Source of the DNA: Burkholderia sp. MS389
GTDB taxonomy: Bacteria; Pseudomonadota; Gammaproteobacteria; Burkholderiales; Burkholderiaceae
Reading direction: 5' to 3'
NCBI RefSeq assembly: GCF_016899425.1
Contig: NZ_CP045995.1
Coordinates: 124,001-188,000, forward strand
Length of the DNA: 64,000 nt
Position numbers and translations under genes: made by a program. Of the stretch, positions 35,552-45,668 are shown one piece after another. Each line of letters opens with the position of its first letter. The stretch's first letter is position 1. The notes below the pieces were generated by a model. That model was not told the origin of the DNA. It did no database searches and saw only the letters and a list, made by a program, of their open reading frames with translations.

Positions 35552-36594
35552 CGACGAAAGGCGCACCGAAAACCCCGGCTGGTTCCGGCAACGCACGGCA
35601 GGCGCCGCCCTCGGCTCCGGCCGCGACGGGTGCGCCGGCCGCCGTCGCACCGGGCCGGTTGCTGCGTGTCACGCACGACACCGAATACCGTTATGCGGCG
35701 CGCGTCGAATCCGCGCAGCACCAGGCACGCCTGCAACCGCTCGCGACGCCGCGCCAGCAGGTGCTGTCGTTCTCGCTCGACATCGAACCCGCACCGGAAT
35801 CGGTTTGTACCGAAGTCGACGCGTTCGGCAATGCACGTGCGTCGTTCGCGCTGAACCTGCCGCACGACACGTTGCTGGTGCGCAGCCGCAGCACCGTGCG
35901 CGTGACGCCGCCCGTGTGGTCGCTCGGCGCGCGCGGCGCGCCGCCGCCTGCGATCGCGAACCCGGACGCCGCGCATGCCACCGCATGGGAGGCCGTGCGC
36001 GACCGCCTGCGGTTTCGCGCGGGGCAGCCTTACGACCCGGCGAGCGAATTCGTGTTCGCGTCGCCGCACGTGGCGTGCGACCCGGAACTCGCCGCATACG
36101 CGGCCGCGAGCTTCACGTCGCAACGGCCGCTCGTGCAGGCGGCATGGGACCTGATGCGGCGCGTGCATGCCGATTTCGCGTACACGCCGAACAGCACCGA
36201 CATCACGACGTCGGCGCTCGACGCGCTGCGGTTGCGCAAGGGCGTGTGCCAGGATTTCGCGCACGTGATGATCGGCGCGCTGCGCTCGCTCGGGCTGGCC
36301 GCGCGTTACGTCAGCGGCTACCTGCTCACGCAGCCGCCGCCGGGCCAGCCGCGGCTGATCGGCGCCGACGCTTCGCATGCGTGGGTCGAGGTTTACGACC
36401 CCGCGTGGCCCGAGGACAACGGATGGCTGCAACTCGATCCCACCAACGATCGTGCGCCCGGCGACGACTACGTGATGCTGTCGGTCGGCCGCGATTATGC
36501 CGACGTGACGCCGCTGCGCGGCGTGATCCGCGGCGGCGGCGCGGATCAGGAGCTGAAGGTCGGCGTGACGGTCGAGCCGCTCGATGCCGATTGA
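35545..36594 (+). CDS. Transglutaminase-like cysteine peptidase family protein
   Basis: 349 residues. An Ala/Pro-rich N-terminus (about 1-35) precedes LLRVTHDTEYRYAARVESAQ, then the core with the nucleophile in RKGVCQDFAHVMIGALRSLG (C235), the His in DASHAWVEVYDPAWP and the Asp in LDPTNDRAPGDDYV, so all three catalytic residues are intact. Its ATG overlaps the ATP-grasp/alpha-E stop by seven bases, implying translational coupling. It closes the second module copy. No signal peptide is seen, so it should act in the cytosol with its partners. Confidence 0.9.
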   Translation: MVTTKGAPKTPAGSGNARQAPPSAPAATGAPAAVAPGRLLRVTHDTEYRYAARVESAQHQARLQPLATPRQQVLSFSLDIEPAPESVCTEVDAFGNARASFALNLPHDTLLVRSRSTVRVTPPVWSLGARGAPPPAIANPDAAHATAWEAVRDRLRFRAGQPYDPASEFVFASPHVACDPELAAYAAASFTSQRPLVQAAWDLMRRVHADFAYTPNSTDITTSALDALRLRKGVCQDFAHVMIGALRSLGLAARYVSGYLLTQPPPGQPRLIGADASHAWVEVYDPAWPEDNGWLQLDPTNDRAPGDDYVMLSVGRDYADVTPLRGVIRGGGADQELKVGVTVEPLDAD

Positions 36595-36911
36595 CGCGGG
36601 TTCGCCGATCGGAGCGGTCGTTTGTTGATCGCGTGTCTGCAGACGCGTACGTTCGTGACGGCTGCGAACCGGACGGTCCATGCGCGCGGCTCGGAAGACA
36701 CTTCGTACTCGACCGTGAGACATGACCGGAAAGTCACGTGTCATTCTGTTCGATTGAGTCGGACGAGTTCAATTCTGTAGGAAAAGAGAAAACTGCACTT
36801 GTGCGCTGGTGCCCGGATTTCCGATGATCCGGATCTGCGTTCACGTCGCGTCAGCCTGAACGGCTGGCGGCGGAACGGCAGCAAAACACCAAATCGCGCG
36901 CAGGAGCCAGG
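36595..36911. other. Intergenic region before the Tle3-like effector
   Basis: 317 bp with no credible gene. A short inverted repeat CCGGAT...ATCCGG lies near 36813-36832, and AGGAG (36902-36906) is the ribosome-binding site of the following GTG-started gene. No terminator or promoter could be assigned with confidence. Confidence 0.4.
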
Positions 36912-39221
36912 GTGACGCAGCTTTATCCGGATCATCGATCGGCGATGGATGAACCCGTCGCACGGTCGATCGATGCCACCGAGTCGGACAGCACCGGAAC
37001 GCCACGCAAGCCTCCACCGATTGTCGTCGGCCGAGGCGACGGGGTGTCGATGTGGACGAAAGACACTCGGCTGATCTGCATCAAGCAAATGCCGTTGCCC
37101 GGTATCGTCATCTTCGTCCATGGCGTGAACTCCGAAGGCGAATGGTTCGAAGCCGCCGAGCAGGGGCTGTGCGATGGCCTGAATCGCCGGCTCGGCCGGC
37201 TGGACGATCAATTGATGTATCACGGCATCGACGCCGGGCAATTGGTGCCGGCGAAGTACACGGAAAGCGTGACGCCGGATGGGTTTGTGAATCCGAAGCT
37301 GCTTGCGGACAACTACGTCAAGCCTGATCCGTCGTTCTCGCCCGTCATTCATTTCCGATGGGGCTATCGGGCAACCGCCGCAGAGCTGAAAGAGTACGGC
37401 GACAAGATTTTCCTGAACGAGAAGGACTATTGGGGCGGCGGTCCGTTCACGAACGGCTGCGCGAGCCTGCCCGATCTCTGGCACGGCGGCCTCGACGACC
37501 GCGCGGCCGGGTGGCTGACCGTCCAGGGGATCAACCCGACCAACCGGCCGCTGTATCGCGCGCCGCCCCGCGCATATGGCGTGCTCGCGGCGTTGCGCCT
37601 TGCGAGGCTGATCGAGTCGATTCGCCGCATGCAGGCCGACGTGCCGATTACCGTCGTATGCCATAGCCAGGGCAACATCGTGGGCCTGACGGCGGCGTTC
37701 TTCGGCGATGCACTGCCCGATGTCGAAGATCCGTGGGGACGTAGCGGGCATTGCGTGGCGGATGCCTACGTACTGGCGAATGCGCCGTACAGCCTTGCGC
37801 GCGCAGACGGCCCGAATCCATCCGATACGTTCATGGATACCTGGTCGCAACGCGCGACCAGGGACGGCAGCGGTCGTCGCGGACGGCAGACCTACGCCGC
37901 GCGCACGAAAACGTTCGGCAAGTTTCTGTCGATCATCGGCACGCGCAAAACCTACGAACTGCCCGCCGGCAAGATCGATGAAGACATGGCCAACGAACGG
38001 GTATCACCGACCAGCAAGCGGTCTTATGCGGCACAAGAGGATCGGGCTCGCCACGGCCTGAACGAATCGACTTATGGTCGCGTCACCGCGTATTGCTGTC
38101 CACACGACCAGGTGATTTCGGCGGTCACGGTTCAAGGCATCGGCTGGCGCGGCATCGACGAGAACGAGCTGAACGATATCAGCGTCCCCGACGTGCTGAC
38201 GCAGCGCGTCTTTGCCTCCGGCTTCCAGGTTGGCGTGCAGGAGCGCTATCAGTATTGGGAAGATGACTGGCGGCATGGCAAAAAGGGAACGACGTCGGGA
38301 TTTTGGTATCCGCCTTCGCCACCTGCCAAGTTCAACCTCATCGGTGCGCTCAAAGGGAACGAAAGTGTCTGGGGCGTGGCGGCTACGCTTGCAACCGCGC
38401 CGCTGATGTTTGTCGTGACCGGGTTCAGCTCGGCATTGAATATGTTCCGCGTGAACGCCGATCCGCCGGAGCGCTGGGCCGTGGTGGCGGACGCGCCGGC
38501 GCTCGACGAACCGTTCGCGCCGCAAGCGTTGCGTTTCGGCAAGCCCATCGAAACGAAGGACGGCAATGCGACAAGCGACTTCAACGAAGGCAACGATCCG
38601 CCGGCCGCATGGCGCGACGCAAGCAAGAGCGAGGCAGACAAGCGTGCGGACGATCCTTACGATCAGTACGAGGCGAAGAACGCGGACAGTGTCGCGCAAG
38701 GGACGGCAGAGAGCGAAGCCGGACAGCGTTACGAGGACCGCGCGCTGATGCGGATGGAGGCGCGGCGAACGCTGAATACGGAATGGCTCGATGGTAATGG
38801 CCACGTGATCGGCGAGGACGGCAAGAGCGAAATGCCGGAGGGCTACAAGGAATGGCGCGACAAGCAGATTGTCGATTGGCTCGATCGTGGCTCGACCAAC
38901 AGCCCGACGAATCACTCCACGACGATGACCAATCCGAAGCACGCCGAAAAGGCGCTTGCGTACGATGTGGCGATCGGGGTTTCCTATCTGACGCCGGATC
39001 AACTCTACGACTTGCGGATCGAGGCGGATTGGCGGATGGGGGACGGCATTCCCAATGGCAATCCGAACAAGAAGTACTACGACTATTTTGCGTCAGGAAC
39101 GCTCGATAGAACGCCCCTCGATGAATGGGTACGTGCCGAGAAAAGCGAAGGCAAGATTCCCTCCGCGATCGTGGACGAACGCGAAGGACAAGTCTATCTC
39201 AAGGTCGGGGGCGCGATTTGA
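36912..39221 (+). CDS. Tle3-like type VI secretion phospholipase effector (alpha/beta hydrolase, DUF3274-type)
   Basis: 769 residues. The alpha/beta-hydrolase core shows the oxyanion strand PGIVIFVHGVNSEGEWFEA and the nucleophile elbow ITVVCHSQGNIVGLT (S252), a variant of GxSxG. The long C-terminal half fits the DUF3274 architecture of Tle3, an antibacterial phospholipase delivered by the type VI secretion system. The downstream DUF2875 gene matches the Tle3/Tla3 pairing known in Pseudomonas aeruginosa. The start is GTG 36912 with AGGAG at spacing 5; a later ATG at 36945 is possible. No vgrG, PAAR or other secretion gene is adjacent, so it appears to be an orphan effector module. Confidence 0.78.
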   Translation: MTQLYPDHRSAMDEPVARSIDATESDSTGTPRKPPPIVVGRGDGVSMWTKDTRLICIKQMPLPGIVIFVHGVNSEGEWFEAAEQGLCDGLNRRLGRLDDQLMYHGIDAGQLVPAKYTESVTPDGFVNPKLLADNYVKPDPSFSPVIHFRWGYRATAAELKEYGDKIFLNEKDYWGGGPFTNGCASLPDLWHGGLDDRAAGWLTVQGINPTNRPLYRAPPRAYGVLAALRLARLIESIRRMQADVPITVVCHSQGNIVGLTAAFFGDALPDVEDPWGRSGHCVADAYVLANAPYSLARADGPNPSDTFMDTWSQRATRDGSGRRGRQTYAARTKTFGKFLSIIGTRKTYELPAGKIDEDMANERVSPTSKRSYAAQEDRARHGLNESTYGRVTAYCCPHDQVISAVTVQGIGWRGIDENELNDISVPDVLTQRVFASGFQVGVQERYQYWEDDWRHGKKGTTSGFWYPPSPPAKFNLIGALKGNESVWGVAATLATAPLMFVVTGFSSALNMFRVNADPPERWAVVADAPALDEPFAPQALRFGKPIETKDGNATSDFNEGNDPPAAWRDASKSEADKRADDPYDQYEAKNADSVAQGTAESEAGQRYEDRALMRMEARRTLNTEWLDGNGHVIGEDGKSEMPEGYKEWRDKQIVDWLDRGSTNSPTNHSTTMTNPKHAEKALAYDVAIGVSYLTPDQLYDLRIEADWRMGDGIPNGNPNKKYYDYFASGTLDRTPLDEWVRAEKSEGKIPSAIVDEREGQVYLKVGGAI

Positions 39222-40687
39222 AGATTCTGATTTCTACATGGCCTCGACGTGTCGCCGTTGCGGTCGCAGCGTGGATGATCGCAGCCGTACTGATGGCGCA
39301 CGTTGAGCAACCCGACTCGACCCAATTCGAAATAGGAGATTGGATGAAGCGATTTGTAGTAGTGCCGAGTCTGATGGCACTCGTGGCGTTTCTGTTCACG
39401 ACGGCCATGGTCCGTTCGGTGCATTCCGCACCCGCCCCTGAGCCGATAGCGAACGCAGTTCCCGCAGTCGAAGAGCCGGCGAAGCCATTCGTTGCGCAGG
39501 TAGTCGGCCTGATTTGGTTGAACCCGTTGCAACGCATGGACTACCCGACAGAATGGCAATTGCTGTGGACGCAAGGGCTTGCCGCACCGAACAAAAGCGA
39601 TGACATGGTTCGAACCGATCCTAAATCCTTTGCGACGCTTCAATCAATTGGCGCACTGGTGTACGGTAATCGCGGTGAGGAGACATTCAAGGGATTCTAT
39701 GCCAAGTACATTGATAAATTCATCCTGCTCATACGCACCCGTTATATTAGCAACGCAAAATATTTCTACACGGTGAAGCCCGAGAAGCAAATCGATTGGC
39801 GTGAACTCGCTGGTATCCGGGTCGAAATTGCCACTCCACTTCGCCTCGACGCGGCCTATGCCCGATCGCGCATGATCGATCGGATGATGAACTTCTTCGA
39901 GATCGGCCCGCCGTCACCCAAGACTTTGTGGAGCCGCGACACGCCTCCCGACGTACAAATCACGCAAGGCGGCCCCAACGCCGGCTTCACATCGCTGAAC
40001 AACGCATTGGACTACTTGCAGGCGAATCCCGACAAGAGCGTCTGGGTGATGAACTGGGACGCACCCAACTTCCCGCCCACGGATGCACAGATCAACGAGA
40101 ATCTGGTCGCGCTGTTCCTCGCCGGCCCAGCCTTCAAAACCGAGCGCGAACCGCTCGCCTGGATCGGCAAGGCCGCAACCGGCAATACGCATGATTTTCC
40201 GCAGAAGGTCGGCACGACCCGCGCCGTGCAGGCGTGGAAGGCGACCATCGACCAGGCGTCACGCAACGCAGGCGTCGCGGTCCCGGATCTCCATTACATC
40301 GTTCACGACGCAGGCAAGGGCAGCGATGCATCGTCGGCACGTCTTGCCTCGCTCTCCCGGACCTTGACCGAAACCCTCCCCGAATACGACCACTCGAAGC
40401 AGGCATTCAACACGGCCGCGCTACTCGGCGACATGGGAACCGGCAGCGCATTGACCGACGTCGCGCTTGCGATCGGCCGGATCAACCACTTCGGCGGCAA
40501 CGCACTCGTCGCCGGCACGACCGATCCCGAGCATCCCGTCGCGGTCGTTGTCCGGCCACCGTCGAAGCTCACGCCGATCGATCCCGACAAGGACTGGTTC
40601 CGCGCACGCGGCGGCAACAATGCCTACCTGCCGTGGTGGGGACGCCGACACGATACGAATTACGGCATGCAGGGCTATTCGTGGTGA
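39218..40687 (+). CDS. DUF2875 family protein, Tla3-like partner of the effector
   Basis: 489 residues if started at TTG 39218, which overlaps the effector stop as TTGA. Two hydrophobic helices (about 10-25, RVAVAVAAWMIAAVLMAHV, and 42-60, RFVVVPSLMALVAFLF) place it in the inner membrane or periplasm; the large C-terminal domain includes FVAQVVGLIWLNPLQRMDYP and INHFGGNALVAGTTDPEHPV. In P. aeruginosa the DUF2875 protein Tla3 acts as an adaptor that brings Tle3 to its VgrG, while immunity is a separate protein; some annotations treat DUF2875 proteins as immunity factors. ATG starts at 39293 and 39344 would shorten or remove the first helix. Confidence 0.75.
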   Translation: MKILISTWPRRVAVAVAAWMIAAVLMAHVEQPDSTQFEIGDWMKRFVVVPSLMALVAFLFTTAMVRSVHSAPAPEPIANAVPAVEEPAKPFVAQVVGLIWLNPLQRMDYPTEWQLLWTQGLAAPNKSDDMVRTDPKSFATLQSIGALVYGNRGEETFKGFYAKYIDKFILLIRTRYISNAKYFYTVKPEKQIDWRELAGIRVEIATPLRLDAAYARSRMIDRMMNFFEIGPPSPKTLWSRDTPPDVQITQGGPNAGFTSLNNALDYLQANPDKSVWVMNWDAPNFPPTDAQINENLVALFLAGPAFKTEREPLAWIGKAATGNTHDFPQKVGTTRAVQAWKATIDQASRNAGVAVPDLHYIVHDAGKGSDASSARLASLSRTLTETLPEYDHSKQAFNTAALLGDMGTGSALTDVALAIGRINHFGGNALVAGTTDPEHPVAVVVRPPSKLTPIDPDKDWFRARGGNNAYLPWWGRRHDTNYGMQGYSW

Positions 40688-40913
40688 GCTCCGCTTGTGC
40701 GACGACCGGCCGGTTTGGCACCCCCGATGCGCGTCCCACCAGGGCGCGAGACCCTGCCAACGCTTTAAGTCTTCGTTAATTCTGCACGCCTAGCATGGTG
40801 ATGCCGGCGGACGGCTCGGACCCCGGTCCGGCGCGCCGGCGGCACGCGCGGGTGCGTCGACGTCACGGCGCCGCGCCGTCGCGCGTCGCCATTTCCCTGC
40901 AACGGCGGCGGAC

Positions 40914-41186
40914 ATGATCAAGAATTTCGACTATACGCTCGGCAACGAGAAGATCGAGCTTTGTGCGAGCTTCGGCGCGGGTCCGGCATTCCGCCGCGTG
41001 CTCGTGAGCCGTGCGGATTCGATGGAAACGCTGGTGGTACTCGACGCGCGCGGACTGTCGGGCCTGCTGAAGGTGGCGACCGAAGAACCGGAAGGGCTGC
41101 TCGACGACGCGATCCGCAAGGTCGGCGACGAACAGCTCGTCGAGCGGGCGATCAGCGGCCGGACGATCGTCGAAGCGGCGTTGTGA
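40914..41186 (+). CDS. Small conserved-looking cytosolic protein, unknown
   Basis: 90 residues, soluble, with an even mix of residues (MIKNFDYTLGNEKIELCASF to RAISGRTIVEAAL) and codon use like the neighbours. No signal peptide or membrane segment, so it does not look like the periplasmic immunity protein that a Tle3 effector would need. The gene lies 226 bp downstream of the DUF2875 gene and converges with the iminopeptidase gene. The preceding gap shows no clear promoter. Confidence 0.55.
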   Translation: MIKNFDYTLGNEKIELCASFGAGPAFRRVLVSRADSMETLVVLDARGLSGLLKVATEEPEGLLDDAIRKVGDEQLVERAISGRTIVEAAL

Positions 41187-41247
41187 TGGGGCGGCGCGTG
41201 AGCGTGCCGGCAGGCACGGCAACACGCGCCGCGTCGCGTGACGTCGC

Positions 41248-42507
<1,260 letters not shown>

Positions 42508-43659
42508 ATGAACCATCGCGTCACGCAGTTGACCGGGTTGCGCGCCGTCGCGGTCGCGATGGTCGTCGTCGGTCATGCCGAGCATGTGCTACCCGGCGGC
42601 TATACCGGCTGGTACGCGCCGTTGCGGCTGATCGCCGACGGCCGGCTCGGCGTGCTGATCTTCTTCGTGCTGAGCGGTTTCCTGATCACCAACGTGCTGC
42701 GCGCCGAGTTCGCGCGCACGGGCGGCATCGCGCTGACGTCGTTCTACGTGCGCCGTGCGCTGCGGATCTGGCCGGCTTGCTACGTGTATCTCGCGGCGGT
42801 GGCGATCGTCGCGTTCGCCGGCGGGTTCGATGTCGACCGCCGGCAGTGGCTTTATGCGGCGCTGCACCTGTGGAATTACTCGGCGTGGTTCGGGCTGACC
42901 GGGGACAACGCGCTGCATCCGGACGGCGCGTGGTACCTCGGCCATTTCTGGTCGCTCGCGCTCGAGGAGCAGTTCTACTGGTTCTGGCCGCTGCTGTTCG
43001 TGTTCGGCATCCGCCGCACCGGCACGCGCTGGCTGGCCGCGCTGATCCTGATCGTGCCGCTGGTCCGTGCGACCACGTATTTCCTCGCGCCCGCGCTGCG
43101 CGGCCAGCTCGGGATGATGCTGCATACGGGTATCGATCCGATCCTGATCGGCTGCTATGCGTCGCTCAACCGCGAACGGCTCGAAGCGTGGATCGGCTCG
43201 TGGCGCGGCGAGGCGCGCATCGTGACGGCGCTCGTGTTCGTCGTGCTGCTCGGCATGCCGCTCGCCGAACACCGGCTCGGCGGCTTCTGGAATGCGACGT
43301 ACGGCGTGACGCTCGAAGCCGCGCTGATCGCGATCGTGATCGTCGTGCTGAATTTCCGCAGCGAGTTCTGGTGCGCGCGGTGGTTGCGCGCCGGGCCGGT
43401 GGTGTTCGTCGGCACGATCTCGTTCAGTCTTTATCTGTGGCAGCAGCCTTTTGCGAATCCGGATCTGCCGGTGCCGCATGGGTTTCCGCTGGGCATCGTA
43501 TGGGCGCTGATTGCTGCGACCGCCAGCTATTTCCTCGTCGAAAAGCCGTTCCTGCGGCTGAAGGATCGCTATTCGGCGCGCGAGGCGCGACGCGTGCGGG
43601 ACGACGCGTTGCGGAGGCCGGCGCCGACCGATGCGATCGGGCCGAAGGTGGTGGAATAG
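42508..43659 (+). CDS. Acyltransferase 3 family membrane protein (OafA/YrhL-like)
   Basis: 383 residues with about ten membrane helices. It opens TQLTGLRAVAVAMVVVGHAE, with the conserved His of the acyltransferase 3 family, followed by LGVLIFFVLSGFLITNVL and the second motif FWSLALEEQFYWFWPLLFV. Members transfer acetyl or other acyl groups onto cell-surface carbohydrates (O-antigen, capsule, peptidoglycan). There is no C-terminal SGNH domain. It stands alone, with no glycan genes beside it, so the target is unknown. Confidence 0.88.
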   Translation: MNHRVTQLTGLRAVAVAMVVVGHAEHVLPGGYTGWYAPLRLIADGRLGVLIFFVLSGFLITNVLRAEFARTGGIALTSFYVRRALRIWPACYVYLAAVAIVAFAGGFDVDRRQWLYAALHLWNYSAWFGLTGDNALHPDGAWYLGHFWSLALEEQFYWFWPLLFVFGIRRTGTRWLAALILIVPLVRATTYFLAPALRGQLGMMLHTGIDPILIGCYASLNRERLEAWIGSWRGEARIVTALVFVVLLGMPLAEHRLGGFWNATYGVTLEAALIAIVIVVLNFRSEFWCARWLRAGPVVFVGTISFSLYLWQQPFANPDLPVPHGFPLGIVWALIAATASYFLVEKPFLRLKDRYSAREARRVRDDALRRPAPTDAIGPKVVE

Positions 43660-43686
43660 GTGGGCGGGGTGGTGATTCGCGTGGCC

Positions 43687-44502
43687 TTACTTGAAGCGCT
43701 TCTTCGAGGCGGGTGAATACCAGAAGTCGCGGAACATATCGATTCCATACGACTTGCCGTCGTATTTGACGATCGTGCGCATGGTACGTTTCCCGGTGGC
43801 CGAGCCATTGTCGTCGTCGCTTTCCATATCGGTGACGTGCGCCGTAATCGATAGATCCGCGAAACCGTTGTGAGACGTTTTCTCGACAGCAATCGTCATG
43901 TGCGCAGATTCACTACGCAAGTCGCTCGTGTCGGGGCCGCAAGCGGTGCCCGTGGTGGCTACCCAGCCATGGAGATTTGTACCGAACACCGGCCGGAGGC
44001 GGGCGCCGTCGCGAATCCACAGCGTCAGGTCGTTCTCGGGGTATGCGTCCACGCAACTTGGCCCGCGCGCGCTGCTGGTAAACACGACGCCGAACGCACG
44101 CACGTCGGGTGACAAACGGTAGGGCGCCGTGTCGATGCGGTAGCTGTTCTCGCCGATCTCAGTCGCCGCATCCTCTTCGACCACCGACCGATCGGCCGCC
44201 ACGACCTTGCCGCCCTCGACGAGCGCGACGACCTGCAGCTTTTTGCTCTCGTCCGGGTTCTTGCTTTTGGGCAGCGAATCGAACGCGACGGCCGCGATCG
44301 TCGTTTGCGGCGCGTTCGGCATGGCCTTGCACGACGACGCGACGACGAGCCGGTCCGCGTCGCGCGTGGCGATGCGTGCGCTCGCGATGCCGGCCCAGCG
44401 GGCGATGGCTGTGACGGTTTCGTCGCTGCAGGACTGGCTGTCTGCGGCATGGGCGGCAGTGAGCGCCAGCAGCAGGGCGAAACAAAAAGATCTCGTAACC
44501 AC
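43687..44502 (-). CDS. Exported protein of unknown function
   Basis: 271 residues with a clear signal peptide (1-19, FCFALLLALTAAHA). The mature part has three Cys in SQSCSDETV, VASSCKAMP and GPSCVDAYP, plus ATTGTACGPD, which could form disulfides. No family recognised. It sits at the left border of the low-GC TIR gene but has near-normal composition itself. The gene lies 121 bp downstream of the TIR gene stop, on the same strand. Confidence 0.55.
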   Translation of the reverse strand: MVTRSFCFALLLALTAAHAADSQSCSDETVTAIARWAGIASARIATRDADRLVVASSCKAMPNAPQTTIAAVAFDSLPKSKNPDESKKLQVVALVEGGKVVAADRSVVEEDAATEIGENSYRIDTAPYRLSPDVRAFGVVFTSSARGPSCVDAYPENDLTLWIRDGARLRPVFGTNLHGWVATTGTACGPDTSDLRSESAHMTIAVEKTSHNGFADLSITAHVTDMESDDDNGSATGKRTMRTIVKYDGKSYGIDMFRDFWYSPASKKRFK

Positions 44503-44623
44503 GATGGAAAATTTTCGTTGAAGCGCTTATCGATCCGTGCACCCTTTGAATTATGGGAAGTGTACTTCGACGTAATGCCGATCGGCACAGCACATGTTAT
44601 CGCGTTCAAGACTATCCGGCATG

Positions 44624-45448
44624 CTACAGCTTCAGGTGATCTTTAAGAGCGGGAATGAGTTCGTTGGCTACGTGCTCGACACTTAGAGACTCGCTGAGGC
44701 GGACATATTTCTTCATTTGTAGAAAAATCGGTAATTTGTCGTGGCTGACATCTTTGGCGATGACGCACAAGATCAAGATATTATGCCCGCCACCAAATCT
44801 ACTCAGGAATCCCTCCATTTCTAACTTGCACCAGGATGACTCCAAGAATTCGGGTGTAATGAAAAATATAACGGCGCCTGAGGTAACGATTCCAGATTGA
44901 ATTGCGGTTACAATGGTTTCCCCATATTGGATATTGACCTTGTCATACCATACGGGCAAACCCTTTCCGTTGAGATACGGGATCAAGTCCTCGACAAAAG
45001 GCTTGTTATGTGAGGAGTGACTCAGAAAGACAGGTAGGGCCTTTCCTAGCGGCCTCATGGAAATGGTGGATGCAACCTCTGATCGATCTTTGTACCAAAA
45101 AAGACTTGGTGTAACGAAGTCGATGCTGTCTGGACCGGCAGTCGCTGCATATTGGAAGCGTTTGTTCGCAAGTTCACTGAATAGATCGTCGTTGACGAGA
45201 TCTGATCGATATCTGGCTCCGCACGCCACCATCGATTTCTTCATCTCCTCAATTTGTCCGTCAACTGGGGTTTCATATCCAAAAACAATATAAAATTCTA
45301 GATTGTATGGGTTGTTGTTTGCATAAATAAAGCAATAGGCGAGTTGGTATGGGTTTTGTGTGGAGAGAATAATTTTTAGGCGATTTAGTACGAAAGAGTG
45401 TTCGCCGTAATCGCATTCCCAAACAAAATCTCTATAGTCGATGGTCAT
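44624..45448 (-). CDS. TIR-domain protein, candidate NADase / immune effector
   Basis: 274 residues from ATG 45448; the frame is open upstream to 45517 and no start has a good ribosome-binding site. The C-terminal half is a TIR domain: ALPVFLSHSSHNKPFVEDL (about 137-155), LPVWYDKVNIQYGETI, TSGAVIFFITPEFLESSWC and the likely catalytic Glu in SSWCKLEME (E210, four after W206, as in NAD-cleaving TIRs). The N-terminal 130 residues match nothing I recognise. The gene is much lower in GC than everything around it, a sign of transfer. Bacterial TIR proteins act in anti-phage abortive infection or as effectors; which applies here is not shown. Confidence 0.75.
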   Translation of the reverse strand: MTIDYRDFVWECDYGEHSFVLNRLKIILSTQNPYQLAYCFIYANNNPYNLEFYIVFGYETPVDGQIEEMKKSMVACGARYRSDLVNDDLFSELANKRFQYAATAGPDSIDFVTPSLFWYKDRSEVASTISMRPLGKALPVFLSHSSHNKPFVEDLIPYLNGKGLPVWYDKVNIQYGETIVTAIQSGIVTSGAVIFFITPEFLESSWCKLEMEGFLSRFGGGHNILILCVIAKDVSHDKLPIFLQMKKYVRLSESLSVEHVANELIPALKDHLKL

Positions 45449-45622
45449 ATTGGTTTGCTTTTGTGCGTGGTTGAGGTTGATAATACCAGAGGTTGGCTGC
45501 ATTCTAACAACGAGCAAGAAATAGGAAAGCGGATGGCTGTTTCCTGACTCGATCCCGTAGGGTCACGCTTGCTCGCATGCCGATAACGTGCCCCTGTATT
45601 TCTGAGGAATGTACGGAAACAA

Positions 45623-45644
45623 AAAAGGCCCTTCCGGGCCTTTT
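45623..45644 (-). terminator. Rho-independent terminator of the phosphonate operon
   Basis: A 9-bp perfect inverted repeat AAAAGGCCC-TTCC-GGGCCTTTT is flanked by AA on the plus strand, so the minus-strand transcript ends in a U-run. It lies 25 bp past the phnW stop; the symmetrical sequence could also act on the plus strand. Confidence 0.8.
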
Positions 45645-45668
45645 CGTAGACGAAGTTACGGACAACGC

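Noticed and set aside
40914..41186. The 90-residue protein as Tle3 immunity protein
   Set aside because: No signal peptide or membrane helix, 226-bp gap from the effector pair, and no similarity I recognise to known immunity proteins.
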